Positions 24,399 to 34,462 of a DNA stretch of 34,677 nucleotides are shown one piece after another (the stretch's first letter is position 1; each line of letters opens with the position of its first letter). The DNA is from Aquibium carbonis (lineage in GTDB: Bacteria; Pseudomonadota; Alphaproteobacteria; Rhizobiales; Rhizobiaceae). The translations under genes were made by a program, and so were the position numbers. The DNA lies in contig NZ_RWKW01000003.1 of the NCBI RefSeq assembly GCF_003970795.1, positions 1 through 34,677 of the forward strand. The letters run 5' to 3'. The notes under the pieces were generated by a model. That model saw nothing but the letters and a program-made list of their open reading frames with translations. It made no database searches and had not been told where the DNA came from.

Positions 24399-24821
24399 TC
24401 AGGCCCCGATCACGTGGCGGATGACGAAGACGGTGGCGATGGCGAACGCCATGAAGACCAGCGTCGCGACGATCGAGCGCGGCGACAGGCGCGCCATGCC
24501 GCAGACGCCATGGCCGCTGGTGCAGCCCGACCCGTAGGTCACGCCGATGCCGACGATGACGCCGCCGACGGCGAGCGCCGGCATCGACACCGGCACCGCG
24601 AACTCGATGCTGTTGCCGCTGGCGATGTAGGCCAGCGGCCCGATCACGGCGCCCGCTAGGAAGGCGGCGCGCCAGGCCCAGTCGGCGGGCAGCGGCGGGA
24701 TGATGCCGGCCAGGATGGCCGTCATGCCGGCGATGCGGCCGTGTAAGGCCATCAGCAGCACGGCCGAAAGGCCGATGAGGATGCCGCCGGCCAGCGACAG
24801 CCAGGGTGTAAATTCGGTCAT
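24399..24821 (-). CDS. YeeE/YedE-family membrane protein, first half
   Basis: A 140-residue membrane protein of about four helices. SLAGGILIGLSAVLLMALHGRIAGMTAIL and VGIGVTYGSGCTSGHGVCGMARLSPRS carry the family's conserved glycines and two cysteines of the sulfur-transport path. It is the first gene of the operon, divergent from the bigR-like repressor. The ATG at 24821 is supported by AGGGG about seven bases upstream. A longer frame from 24866 would run into the operator region. The expected role is moving sulfur species across the inner membrane. Confidence 0.9.
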   Translation of the reverse strand: MTEFTPWLSLAGGILIGLSAVLLMALHGRIAGMTAILAGIIPPLPADWAWRAAFLAGAVIGPLAYIASGNSIEFAVPVSMPALAVGGVIVGIGVTYGSGCTSGHGVCGMARLSPRSIVATLVFMAFAIATVFVIRHVIGA

Positions 24822-24872
24822 TCGATGCCCCTGTGCGTTTCGGCTATGGTTGCCAAATTCGGACAATGCACT

Positions 24873-24896
24873 ACATATGACAACATAATCATGTGT
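24873..24896. promoter_or_regulatory. Candidate BigR operator
   Basis: ACATATGA (24873-24880) and TCATGTGT (24889-24896) are inverted half-sites with 7 of 8 matches and an 8-bp centre, in the 91-bp AT-rich region between the repressor and the first YeeE gene. An ArsR-type dimer bound here could block both divergent promoters. It ends 16 bases before the repressor ATG. Confidence 0.5.
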
Positions 24897-24912
24897 TCAA
24901 GGGATCGGTCGG

Positions 24913-25260
24913 ATGAAAATGGACATCGCACAGCTCGACGCCTCGGCGGAACAGGCGGCCGAATTGCTGTCGGCTCTCGCCAACAAGAACCGGCTGATGA
25001 TCCTGTGCAACCTGCTCAACCAGGAAATGGCCGTGCAGCCGCTCGCGGACGCGGTGGGGATGTCGCAGTCGGCGCTGTCGCAGCAGCTTGCCAAGCTCAG
25101 GCTGGCGCGGCTCGTCAGCACGCGTCGGCAGGGCAAGGAGATCTACTACCGCGTCGCCTCGAGCGAAGTGGAGGAGATCCTGCAGACGCTTTACGGGCTG
25201 TACTGCCGGCCGGCCGCGCCCGACGTCGCCAGCCGCGCGGTCGCCGCGCTCGACGCCTGA
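24913..25260 (+). CDS. bigR: ArsR-family persulfide-sensing repressor, BigR/SqrR-like
   Basis: A 115-residue winged-helix repressor. The helix-turn-helix is MAVQPLADAVGMSQSALSQQLAKLRLA and the wing is VSTRRQGKEIYYRVAS. Two cysteines, C32 (RLMILCNLL) and C98 (LYGLYCRPAA), are 66 residues apart, exactly the spacing of the redox pair in BigR (C42 and C108). In BigR and SqrR these form a disulfide or polysulfide bridge on exposure to hydrogen sulfide and release DNA. The gene is divergent from the sulfide operon (24821 down to 20751), as expected for its regulator. A second in-frame ATG lies two codons in. Its function is well supported by the two cysteines and the context together. Confidence 0.94.
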   Translation: MKMDIAQLDASAEQAAELLSALANKNRLMILCNLLNQEMAVQPLADAVGMSQSALSQQLAKLRLARLVSTRRQGKEIYYRVASSEVEEILQTLYGLYCRPAAPDVASRAVAALDA

Positions 25261-25318
25261 GCCTTGCCTGCGGCGCGCCGGGCCAAGGCGCGCCGGAGGT
25301 CGTCGCCTGTCTCCGCGA

Positions 25319-26473
25319 TCAGGCGGCCGACGCGAACAGCCCGCCCGCCCGCGCGAGTTCGCGCAGATGGTGGTCGGCATTGCCGAACGCCACGTCGATC
25401 ATGGTCATGCGCTTGAAATAGTGGCCGACGGCATATTCCATGGTCATGCCGACGCCACCATGGATCTGGATGGCGTTTTCGCCGACGATCCGGCCGCCGC
25501 GCCCGATCTCGGCTTTCGCCGCGTGCATGGCGCGGGCGCGTTCGTCGGCATCGTCGCTGTCGGCCATCATGGTGGCGTAGAGCGTGATCGACCGCGCCTG
25601 CTCGATGGCGACATACATGTCCACGGCACCATGCTGCAGCACCTGGAACGAACCGATCGGCACGCCGAACTGCTTGCGCACCTTCATGTAGTCGACCGTG
25701 AGCGTGTGCATGGCGCTCATGACGCCGACCGCTTCGGCGGCAAGCGCCGCGATTGCCTGGTCGACGACGCGGCGGGCGAGCGGCAGTCCGTTCTCCGGGT
25801 CGCCGATGACGGCTCCGGCCGGAACGCGCACCTTGTCGAGGGTGAGCTCGGCGGCGCGCAAACCATCCTGCGTGGCATAGCTCCGGCGCGAGACGCCCTC
25901 GGCGCCGGCATCGACCAGGAAGATCCCGACGCCGCGCTCGTCCGTCATGCCGCCCGCGGTGCGTGCGGTGACGAAGATCCTGTCGGCGCAGTCGCCATGC
26001 TGGACCACGCTTTTTGCGCCGGACAGAACCCAGCCGTCGCCGTCCTTGGTCGCGGTCGTGTTCACATGGGCGAGGTCGAAGCGCGAATGACGCTCGGTGT
26101 GGCCGAAGGCGAGCTTGAGCGAACCGTCGGCCACCTGCGGGATCAGGTCGGCTTTCTGCGCCGCCGAGCCCCCCAGCCGCAGGAAGCCGCCGCCGAGAAC
26201 GACCGTGGCGAAGTAAGGTTCGAGCGCCAGCGCCTTGCCGAGCGATTCCATGACGATCATGGTCTCGACTGCGCCGCCGCCAATGCCGCCGTCCGCTTCG
26301 GCGAAGGGCAGGGCCATCAGGCCCATCTCGGCCATCTGGCGCCAGATGTCGGCGCTCCAGCCCTCGGGCGTCGCCATGAACCGCTTGCGCGCCTCGAAGC
26401 CATAGGCGTCGGCCAGAAGCCGGTCGAGCGAGTCCTTGAGCATCGACTGTTCTTCGGAAAGGTCAAAGTCCAT
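25319..26473 (-). CDS. pimD: Acyl-CoA dehydrogenase, PimD-like small subunit
   Basis: A 384-residue FAD acyl-CoA dehydrogenase resembling the small subunit (PimD) of pimeloyl-CoA dehydrogenase from the dicarboxylate operon of Rhodopseudomonas palustris. Visible family parts are MDFDLSEEQSMLKDSLDRLL, the FGHTERHSRFD loop region, MKVRKQFGVPIGSFQVLQH and the C-terminal ENAIQIHGGVGMTMEYAVGHYFKR. The ATG at 26473 follows AGGAG. The open frame upstream has no related sequence. Its partner PimC is encoded at 27233-28435, but a toxin-antitoxin module on the opposite strand lies between them. The pair would act together as a heteromeric dehydrogenase. The substrate chain length is inferred. Confidence 0.88.
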   Translation of the reverse strand: MDFDLSEEQSMLKDSLDRLLADAYGFEARKRFMATPEGWSADIWRQMAEMGLMALPFAEADGGIGGGAVETMIVMESLGKALALEPYFATVVLGGGFLRLGGSAAQKADLIPQVADGSLKLAFGHTERHSRFDLAHVNTTATKDGDGWVLSGAKSVVQHGDCADRIFVTARTAGGMTDERGVGIFLVDAGAEGVSRRSYATQDGLRAAELTLDKVRVPAGAVIGDPENGLPLARRVVDQAIAALAAEAVGVMSAMHTLTVDYMKVRKQFGVPIGSFQVLQHGAVDMYVAIEQARSITLYATMMADSDDADERARAMHAAKAEIGRGGRIVGENAIQIHGGVGMTMEYAVGHYFKRMTMIDVAFGNADHHLRELARAGGLFASAA

Positions 26474-26554
26474 CGGATGACTCCTGTGTCCTTGGGTTGG
26501 CAGCTGCGCCGACGCGTTCACGTGGGACCGAAATCGCACTTCGAACAAAGCCAC

Positions 26555-26582
26555 TTGATGAAAAATCGCAATATGCGATATT
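26555..26582 (+). promoter_or_regulatory. higBA promoter with embedded palindrome, apparently leaderless
   Basis: TTGATG (26555-26560), a 16-bp spacer and GATATT (26577-26582) make a sigma70-like promoter whose -10 box ends six bases before the toxin ATG at 26589. ATCGCA-ATA-TGCGAT, a perfect inverted repeat at 26565-26579, fills the spacer and touches the -10 box. A third half-site, AAATCGCA, is at 26531-26538. There is no Shine-Dalgarno before the ATG. Confidence 0.6.
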
Positions 26583-26588
26583 TGCCTT

Positions 26589-26837
26589 ATGACGACGGTC
26601 GTGATCCTTCCGGCTGCTGCGAAGTCGCTGCGGAAACACCGGGCGGACGCCGAACGGATCCTGTCCAAGATCGAGGCCTATGCGGCCGATCCGGCCGCGA
26701 TGGCGAACAACGTGAAAGCCTTGACCGACGGCGGTGGCCTCAGGCTTCGGGTCGGAGACTTCAGGGTCATTTTCGAAGATACGGCGACCGAAATCATCGT
26801 GACGAAGATCGGCCCGCGTGGCTCCATCTATGAATGA
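26589..26837 (+). CDS. RelE/HigB-type toxin (module 4)
   Basis: An 82-residue toxin of the RelE superfamily. The pattern is VVILPAAAKSLRKHRADAERILSKIEAY, then DPAAMANNVKALTDGGGLRLRVGDFRVIFED, then the final strand IIVTKIGPRGSIYE. The central G-L-R-L-R-V-G-D-F-R-V-I-F block is the RelE signature, including arginines used for mRNA cleavage. It comes before its antitoxin, the HigBA order. It is transcribed against the surrounding pim-like operon. The ATG has no visible ribosome site and follows closely on a -10 box, so it is probably translated from a leaderless message. Confidence 0.9.
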   Translation: MTTVVILPAAAKSLRKHRADAERILSKIEAYAADPAAMANNVKALTDGGGLRLRVGDFRVIFEDTATEIIVTKIGPRGSIYE

Positions 26838-26849
26838 CGGAGGGCAATC

Positions 26850-27209
26850 GTGAACGTCAGGTTTGTCACCACGCCGGAAGGCGAGGAAATGGCGGTTCTT
26901 CCCCGCGCGGAATTCGAGGCGCTGACGGCGGCGGTGGATCACGCTAAGGCCGTTGCCGACTATCGCGCCGGACGCCTCCCAGGGCTCACTCCGGACGAAG
27001 CGCGCCAACTCGTCGTCGCCGTCTCGCCGCTCTGGTTCTGGCGCAAGCATCGTCGCTTGACCCAATCTGCGCTGGCGGCTCAGGCATCCATCGCGCAGAA
27101 CTACCTTTCGGACATCGAGAACGGCAAGCGGGTAGGCTCCGTCGAGTTGTGGCTGAGGTTGAGCCGGATTCTCGACGTCCCCGTCGACGCGCTGGTCGAC
27201 GAGGCCTAG
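26850..27209 (+). CDS. XRE-family helix-turn-helix antitoxin (HigA-like, module 4)
   Basis: A 119-residue antitoxin. The first 30 residues (VRFVTTPEGEEMAVLPRAEFEAL) look like the N-terminus of toxin-binding antitoxins. The C-terminal half is a Cro/C1 helix-turn-helix: FWRKHRRLTQSALAAQASIAQNYLSDIENGKRVGSVELWLRLSRILDVPVDAL. The start is GTG at 26850 with GGAGGG six bases upstream, and the gap from the toxin is 12 bp. It likely represses the operon at the ATCGCA palindrome near 26565-26579. It is convergent with pimC, with 23 bp between. Confidence 0.9.
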   Translation: MNVRFVTTPEGEEMAVLPRAEFEALTAAVDHAKAVADYRAGRLPGLTPDEARQLVVAVSPLWFWRKHRRLTQSALAAQASIAQNYLSDIENGKRVGSVELWLRLSRILDVPVDALVDEA

Positions 27210-27232
27210 CCGGCGAGGGGGCGCCGACGCCA

Positions 27233-28435
27233 TCACAGCCCCAGCACCGCCTTGGCGATGATGTTCTTCTGGATTTCGTTCGAGCCGCCGTAGATCGAGA
27301 CCTTGCGGTTGTTGAAGTAGTTCGGCGCGGCCACGGGCGCGTAGCTCGGCACCTCGGACGGTTCGTTCCAGCGGTCGTCGTGCTCCGGGAAGTAAGGCGC
27401 GGCATAGGGGCCCATCACCTCCAGCAGCAGATGCGTGGTGGCCTGCTGGATTTCCGAGCCCTTGATCTTGAGGATCGACGAGGCCGGGTCGGGCTTGCCG
27501 GTGTTGCCGCGCTTGGCGTCGGCGGCGACGACGCGAAGCTGCGTCATTTCGAGCGCTTTCAGGTCGATCTCGATCGCCGTCAGCTTCTCGCGGAAGCGCT
27601 CGTCCTCGATCAGCGGTCGCCCGCCCGACATTTCCAGCGCGGCGAGTTGGCGGATGCGGGCGACGCGCTGCTTCGAAACCCCGATGCGGGCGATGTTGGT
27701 CCGTTCGTTGCCGAGCAGGAACTTGGCGTAGTCCCAGCCCTTGTTTTCCTCTCCGACGAGGTTTTCCACCGGCACGCGAACGTCGGTCAGGAACACCTCG
27801 TTGATCTCGCGACCGCCGTCGATGGTCACGATCGGGCGTACCTCGATGCCGGGCGTCTTCATGTCGATCAGCAGGAAGGAGATGCCTTCCTGCTTCTTGG
27901 CGGTCGTGTCGGTGCGCACGAGGCAGAAGATCCAGTCGGCATATTGCGCCAGCGTGGTCCAGGTCTTCTGGCCGTTGACCACGTAGTGGTCGCCGTCACG
28001 CACCACGCGGGTCTTGAGCGAGGCGAGATCGGAACCGGATCCCGGTTCGGAAAAGCCCTGGCACCACCAGTCGTCGAGGTTGGCGATGCGCGGCAGGAAC
28101 CGCTTCTTCTGCGCCTCGTTGCCGAAGGTGTAGATAACGGGGCCAACCATGTTGACGCCGAAGGCGAGCGGCTGCGGTGCGGGATATTTCTGCATCTCTT
28201 CGAGAAAGATGTACTGCTTCATCGGCCCCCAGCCGGTGCCCCCATGCTCCTCCGGCCAGTGCGGCACACCCCAGCCATGGGCGTTGAGGATCTTCGTCCA
28301 GCGCACGAAGTCGGGCTTGTCCAGGTGTTCGCCGTCGATCATCTTCTCGCGGATGTCGTCGGGCAGGTTGTCGCGAAAGAAGGCGCGAACCTCCTCGCGA
28401 AAGGCGTTTTCCTCGTCGGTGAAGCGAAGGTCCAT
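27233..28435 (-). CDS. pimC: Acyl-CoA dehydrogenase, PimC-like large subunit
   Basis: A 400-residue acyl-CoA dehydrogenase closely resembling PimC, the large subunit of pimeloyl-CoA dehydrogenase. Family parts are DLRFTDEENAFREEVRAFFRDNLP, WCQGFSEPGSGSDLASLKT, GQKTWTTLAQYADWIFCLVRT and the C-terminal NRKVSIYGGSNEIQKNIIAKAVLGL. The YGGSNEIQ motif has Gly where GcdH-type enzymes carry the catalytic Glu, as is usual in this large-subunit group. It follows the thiolase gene in the same direction, with a 155-bp gap filled by a palindromic repeat element. Its partner PimD lies beyond the HigBA-like insertion. Confidence 0.9.
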   Translation of the reverse strand: MDLRFTDEENAFREEVRAFFRDNLPDDIREKMIDGEHLDKPDFVRWTKILNAHGWGVPHWPEEHGGTGWGPMKQYIFLEEMQKYPAPQPLAFGVNMVGPVIYTFGNEAQKKRFLPRIANLDDWWCQGFSEPGSGSDLASLKTRVVRDGDHYVVNGQKTWTTLAQYADWIFCLVRTDTTAKKQEGISFLLIDMKTPGIEVRPIVTIDGGREINEVFLTDVRVPVENLVGEENKGWDYAKFLLGNERTNIARIGVSKQRVARIRQLAALEMSGGRPLIEDERFREKLTAIEIDLKALEMTQLRVVAADAKRGNTGKPDPASSILKIKGSEIQQATTHLLLEVMGPYAAPYFPEHDDRWNEPSEVPSYAPVAAPNYFNNRKVSIYGGSNEIQKNIIAKAVLGL

Positions 28436-28450
28436 GGTTCATCCTCCTGT

Positions 28451-28578
28451 TCCTTCTCCCCGCTCGCGAGAAGAAGGTGGGCCCTGGGGCCGGATGAGGG
28501 GCTTGTCTGGCATTGCCGGCGGAGAGCTGCCCCTCTTCTGCCTGCCGGCATCTTCTCCCCTCGCTCGGGGAGAAGAAT
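28451..28578. repeat. RIME/REP-like palindromic intergenic element
   Basis: Two facing palindromic units fill the pimB-pimC gap. On the left, CCTTCTCCCCGCTCGCGAG (arms CTTCTC and GAGAAG) is followed by AAGGTGG and GGCCGGATGAGGGG. On the right, TCTTCTCCCC (28551-28560), TCGCTC and GGGGAGAAGA (28567-28576) form a perfect 10-bp stem. GGAGAAGGTGG followed by GGATGAGGGG is the pattern of a common dispersed intergenic element of rhizobia. It may act as an mRNA-stabilising or folding element inside the operon. Confidence 0.7.
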
Positions 28579-28590
28579 GCGGTTCCGGTC

Positions 28591-29772
28591 CTAGTTGATC
28601 TCCAGCAGTCCCGCCGCGCCCATGCCGCCGCCGACGCACATGGTCACGACGGCGTAGCGCACGCCGCGTCGCTTGCCCTCGATCAGCGCGTGGCCGGCCA
28701 GCCGCGAGCCGGACATGCCATAGGGGTGGCCGACCGCGATGGCGCCGCCATTGACGTTGAGCTTGTCGGGATCGATGCCGAGCCGGTCGCGGCAATAAAG
28801 CACCTGCACCGCGAAAGCCTCGTTCAGTTCCCACAAGCCGATGTCGTCGACCGTGAGGCTGTGGCGTTCGAGCAGCCGCGGCACGGCGAAGACGGGGCCG
28901 ATGCCCATCTCGTCGGGCTCGCAGCCGGCGACGTTGAAGCCGCGGAAGATGCCGAGCGGCGTGAGGCCGCGCCGCTCCGCTTCCTTGGCTTCCATCATGA
29001 CGCAGGCCGAGGCGCCATCGGAGAGCTGGCTGGCGTTGCCGGCGGTGATGGTGCCGCCTTCCCGGACCGGCTTCAGGCCGGCGAGGCCTTCGGCGGTCGT
29101 TTCCGGACGCGGTCCCTCGTCGTGGGACAGGGTCATTTCCTTATGGCTGATCGCCTTGGTCTCCTTGTCGACCACCGCCATGCGCACCAGGATCGGGGCG
29201 ATCTCGGCATCGAAGCGGCCGGCCTCCCGCGCCGCGGCGACGCGCCTTTGCGATTCCAGTCCATAGGCGTCCTGCGCCTCGCGCGAAATGCCGTAGCGGG
29301 CCGCGACGTTCTCGGCCGTGTCGATCATCGGCAGGTAGACGTCGGCCGCTGGTCCCGTCAGTGACTTGTCGAGAAGGTGGAACGTGTTGCGATGGTCGTT
29401 CTGGACCAGGCTGATCGATTCCAGGCCGCCCGCGATGCCGGCCTTGACGCCGTCGTTGCGGATCGCGTTCGCCAGCAGCGCCATCGACTGCAGGCCGGAC
29501 GAGCACTGGCGGTCGATCGTCGTGCCGCCCACGGTGATGGGAAGGCCGGCCGACAGCAGGGCGCGGCGCGCCACGTTCAGTCCGGTGGTGCCTTCCTGCA
29601 TGGCACAGCCCATGATCACGTCCTCGATCTCGCCGCCTTCGAGCCCGGAGCGGGCGAGGGCGTGGCTGATGGCGTGGCCGCCGAGCGCATGCCCCTCGGT
29701 ATCGTTGAAGGCGCCGCGATAGGCTTTTCCGATCGGCGTGCGGGCGGTGGATACGATGACGGCCTCGGCCAT
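28591..29772 (-). CDS. pimB: Acetyl-CoA acyltransferase (thiolase), PimB-like
   Basis: A 393-residue thiolase that cleaves 3-ketoacyl-CoA with CoA. The catalytic residues are in place: C90 ([14 protein letters not shown]), H349 ([19 protein letters not shown]) and C379 ([14 protein letters not shown]). The length and the N-terminal [16 protein letters not shown] are normal for the degradative thiolase family. It lies ten bases downstream of the acyl-CoA ligase gene, and the RIME-like element separates it from pimC. In a pim-type pathway it would release acetyl-CoA and a dicarboxyl-CoA shortened by two carbons. The chain-length preference is inferred from the neighbours. Confidence 0.93.
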   Translation of the reverse strand: MAEAVIVSTARTPIGKAYRGAFNDTEGHALGGHAISHALARSGLEGGEIEDVIMGCAMQEGTTGLNVARRALLSAGLPITVGGTTIDRQCSSGLQSMALLANAIRNDGVKAGIAGGLESISLVQNDHRNTFHLLDKSLTGPAADVYLPMIDTAENVAARYGISREAQDAYGLESQRRVAAAREAGRFDAEIAPILVRMAVVDKETKAISHKEMTLSHDEGPRPETTAEGLAGLKPVREGGTITAGNASQLSDGASACVMMEAKEAERRGLTPLGIFRGFNVAGCEPDEMGIGPVFAVPRLLERHSLTVDDIGLWELNEAFAVQVLYCRDRLGIDPDKLNVNGGAIAVGHPYGMSGSRLAGHALIEGKRRGVRYAVVTMCVGGGMGAAGLLEIN

Positions 29773-29783
29773 GGTTTTTCTCC

Positions 29784-31454
29784 CTACGACGCGCGAGCGA
29801 CGGTGCGCCGCTCGGCTTCTTCCTGTTTCAGTTCGAGTTTCGACAGTTTTCCGACCGACGTGCGCGGCAGCCCGTCGCGGATTTCCAGCGCGGCCGGTAT
29901 CTCGTGCGGCCCGAGCCGATCCTTGAGAAAGGCACGCAGTTCGTCCAGCGACAGGCCCGCCGCGCCGGCGCGCAGCTTGACGAAGGCCTTTGCGGCCTCG
30001 CCGCGATAATCGTCAGGAATTCCGATCACGAGCACTTCCTCCACGTTCGGGTGCTCGTAGATCATCTGCTCGATCAGCTGCGGATAGACGTTGAAGCCAC
30101 CCGACAGGATCATGTCCTTCCTGCGATCGACGATGGTGAAGAAGCCTTCGGCATCCATGAAGCCGATGTCGCCGGTGAGGAACCCGCCATTCGAGAACGC
30201 CCGCGCATTTTCGGCCGGCTGATTCAGGTAGCCGGCGGTCACGTTCGGACCGAAGACGCGAAGCTCTCCGATCTCGCCCTGCGGGAGCACAAGCGAGGTG
30301 TCGTCCAGCGCGACGACGTCGAGATGGATGCCCGGCAGCGGGATGCCGATGGTGCCGACCTTGTCGGGCCGTGTCGGCGGGATGTTGGTGCCGGCTGGCG
30401 ACGTCTCGGTCATGCCCCAGCCGCCCAGCAGGTCGTGGCCGGTGATGGTCTTCAGCCGCCGAGCGGTCTCCACCGGCAGCGGCGCGCCGCCGGACGCGCA
30501 ATAGCGCAACGACGTGAAATCTCGCCCTTCGACGCCCGGCACGGCCGAGATCGCGATCCACATGGTCGGCACGCCGGGGAAGCTCGTTGCGCCGGCCTCG
30601 ATCTCCCGCAGCGCCGTTTCCGGGTCGAACCGGGTGTGGATGACCATCGTCTGGCCGGCGCGCACGCAGCGCAGCATCACCGCCGACAGCGAGTAGATGT
30701 GGAACAGCGGCAGGAACAGCAGAACGCGCTCCTCGCCCCGGCGCATCAGCCCCCAGGCATCGAACCAGAGATCGTAGCTCTCTACGGCGGTCGACAGGTT
30801 GCGGTGAGTGAGCATCGCGCCCTTCGGCATGCCGGTCGTGCCGCCGGTGTACTGCAGCAGCGCCAGGTCGTCGAGCGCCACATCGGGCAGGTCGTCGCGC
30901 TGCCTCGGTGAATCCAGAAAATCCGCGAAGGTGTTGAAATCGCAATCCTTCGGCATCGGGCCGGTCAGCGGGGAGGGGCCGAAGGCCTCGTCTTGCGCCA
31001 CGACCAGCCGGTCCACCAGACCAGCCCCCGACAGGTCGACCGCGCGGGTCGCCAGGTCGCCGATGTTGGTGGTCACGAGCAGGCGCGCGCCGCTGTCGGC
31101 GAGCTTGTGGCGGATCACCGCGCCGCCGTCGAGCGGGGACAGATGGACGACGGTCCCGCCGGCCTTGAGCACGCCGAAGAAGGCCACGAGGTGATGGATC
31201 GTGTTGGGAAACAGCAGCGCCACGCGCGTTCCCGATCGCACGCCAGCGCTCTGGAAGGCGCGGCCGGCGCGGTCGACCTGCAACGCCAGTTCGGCAAACG
31301 TCACGGTCGCGCCGCGAAACACCGCCGCCGTCCTGTCGGGCCACTGCCCTGCCGCCTCGTCGACGATCGCATGCACGGGAAAACCGGCAAGCGTCACGTC
31401 GGGTGAGAGCCCGGCCGGGTAGGAGGCGCGCCAGGGAGCGGCGGCGAGGTCCAT
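29784..31454 (-). CDS. pimA: Acyl-CoA synthetase (AMP-forming), PimA-like dicarboxylate-CoA ligase
   Basis: A 556-residue AMP-forming ligase that would activate a fatty or dicarboxylic acid with ATP and CoA. The motifs are [16 protein letters not shown] at 202-217 (phosphate loop), [10 protein letters not shown] (adenine binding), [10 protein letters not shown] (ribose-binding Asp) and the C-terminal [10 protein letters not shown] lysine. The ATG at 31454 is two bases after the stop of the pimF-like gene, so the genes are coupled. In R. palustris, PimA acts on C7-C14 dicarboxylates and fatty acids. The same range here is an inference from the matching gene order. Confidence 0.91.
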   Translation of the reverse strand: MDLAAAPWRASYPAGLSPDVTLAGFPVHAIVDEAAGQWPDRTAAVFRGATVTFAELALQVDRAGRAFQSAGVRSGTRVALLFPNTIHHLVAFFGVLKAGGTVVHLSPLDGGAVIRHKLADSGARLLVTTNIGDLATRAVDLSGAGLVDRLVVAQDEAFGPSPLTGPMPKDCDFNTFADFLDSPRQRDDLPDVALDDLALLQYTGGTTGMPKGAMLTHRNLSTAVESYDLWFDAWGLMRRGEERVLLFLPLFHIYSLSAVMLRCVRAGQTMVIHTRFDPETALREIEAGATSFPGVPTMWIAISAVPGVEGRDFTSLRYCASGGAPLPVETARRLKTITGHDLLGGWGMTETSPAGTNIPPTRPDKVGTIGIPLPGIHLDVVALDDTSLVLPQGEIGELRVFGPNVTAGYLNQPAENARAFSNGGFLTGDIGFMDAEGFFTIVDRRKDMILSGGFNVYPQLIEQMIYEHPNVEEVLVIGIPDDYRGEAAKAFVKLRAGAAGLSLDELRAFLKDRLGPHEIPAALEIRDGLPRTSVGKLSKLELKQEEAERRTVARAS

Positions 31455-31456
31455 CG

Positions 31457-33559
<2,103 letters not shown>

Positions 33560-33664
33560 CGAATACACTCCGGAATGGCGGTCTTGGTCTTGGTCAGGGA
33601 GGGCGGACGTTCGTCTTGGGGGATGTTTGCTGCCCATCGCTATCGTGGCGGCGGATGCGATTGC

Positions 33665-34462
33665 TTAGGTCGCGAACCGCGTTTCCCGCAGAAAATTATG
33701 CAGAAGGTTCGCCACGGCCTGCGGCTGCTCGATGCATGGCAGGTGTCCGGCATCCGGAATGATGCGGAACTGCGCGCCGCGGATCAGGTCGGCGGTGGAG
33801 CGAACGAGATCCGGCGGGGTGGAGCCGTCCTGATCGCCGACGATGGCGAGCACGGGCAGCGTGAGGGTCTTCGTCTGCTCGGTGTAGTCGGTGTCGCGCA
33901 GCGCTGCGCAGGTGCCGGCATAGCCGTCGACGGTCGTACGCGTCAGCATCGCCGTGTAACCGACGAAATCAGCATTGTCGGGCGAGCGATAGGCCGGCGT
34001 GAACCAGCGCACCATGATGGCGTCTGCAAGCGATGCAATGCCGTTCGCGGTGACGCCGTCGATTCGCTGGTTCCACATCTCGGCCGTGCCGATCTTGTGA
34101 GCCGTGTCCATCAGCACCATCGCCTTCACGAGGTCGGGCCGCCGGGAGGCCAGTCCTTGGGCGATGACGCCGCCGACCGACAATCCGATGACGGCGCAAG
34201 CCTTTACGCCAAGATGATCGAGAAGCGATTCAAGGTCGCCGACGTGGTCGTCCATCGCATAGGGGGCCGGCGTCGCCTCCGAGAGGCCATGACCGCGCTT
34301 GTCGTAGCGGACGAACCGGAAGCTGTCGCCGAGCAGCGCCACGACGGCGTCCCAGATGCGGAAATCGGTGCCGAGCGAATTGGCGAAGACCAGCGCAGGA
34401 CGCGATGCATCGCCGCGATCCTCATAGTGCAATACGACACCGTTGACGCGAGCGAACGCCAT
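33665..34462 (-). CDS. pcaD: 3-oxoadipate enol-lactonase (alpha/beta hydrolase), PcaD-like
   Basis: A 265-residue alpha/beta hydrolase. The catalytic triad fits S95 (AVIGLSVGGVIAQGLA), D212 (VGDQDGSTPP) and H240 (DAGHLPCIEQP). The N-terminal VLHYEDRGDASRPALVFANSLGTDFRIWD and VRYDKRGHGLSEATPAPYAMDD match 3-oxoadipate enol-lactonases, which open the lactone in the protocatechuate branch of the beta-ketoadipate pathway. GGGAGG seven bases before the ATG at 34462 fixes the start. A second, out-of-frame ATG overlaps just upstream. No other pca gene is in the window, so it could instead serve a different lactone or ester. It precedes pimF on the same strand and may share its transcript. Confidence 0.82.
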   Translation of the reverse strand: MAFARVNGVVLHYEDRGDASRPALVFANSLGTDFRIWDAVVALLGDSFRFVRYDKRGHGLSEATPAPYAMDDHVGDLESLLDHLGVKACAVIGLSVGGVIAQGLASRRPDLVKAMVLMDTAHKIGTAEMWNQRIDGVTANGIASLADAIMVRWFTPAYRSPDNADFVGYTAMLTRTTVDGYAGTCAALRDTDYTEQTKTLTLPVLAIVGDQDGSTPPDLVRSTADLIRGAQFRIIPDAGHLPCIEQPQAVANLLHNFLRETRFAT

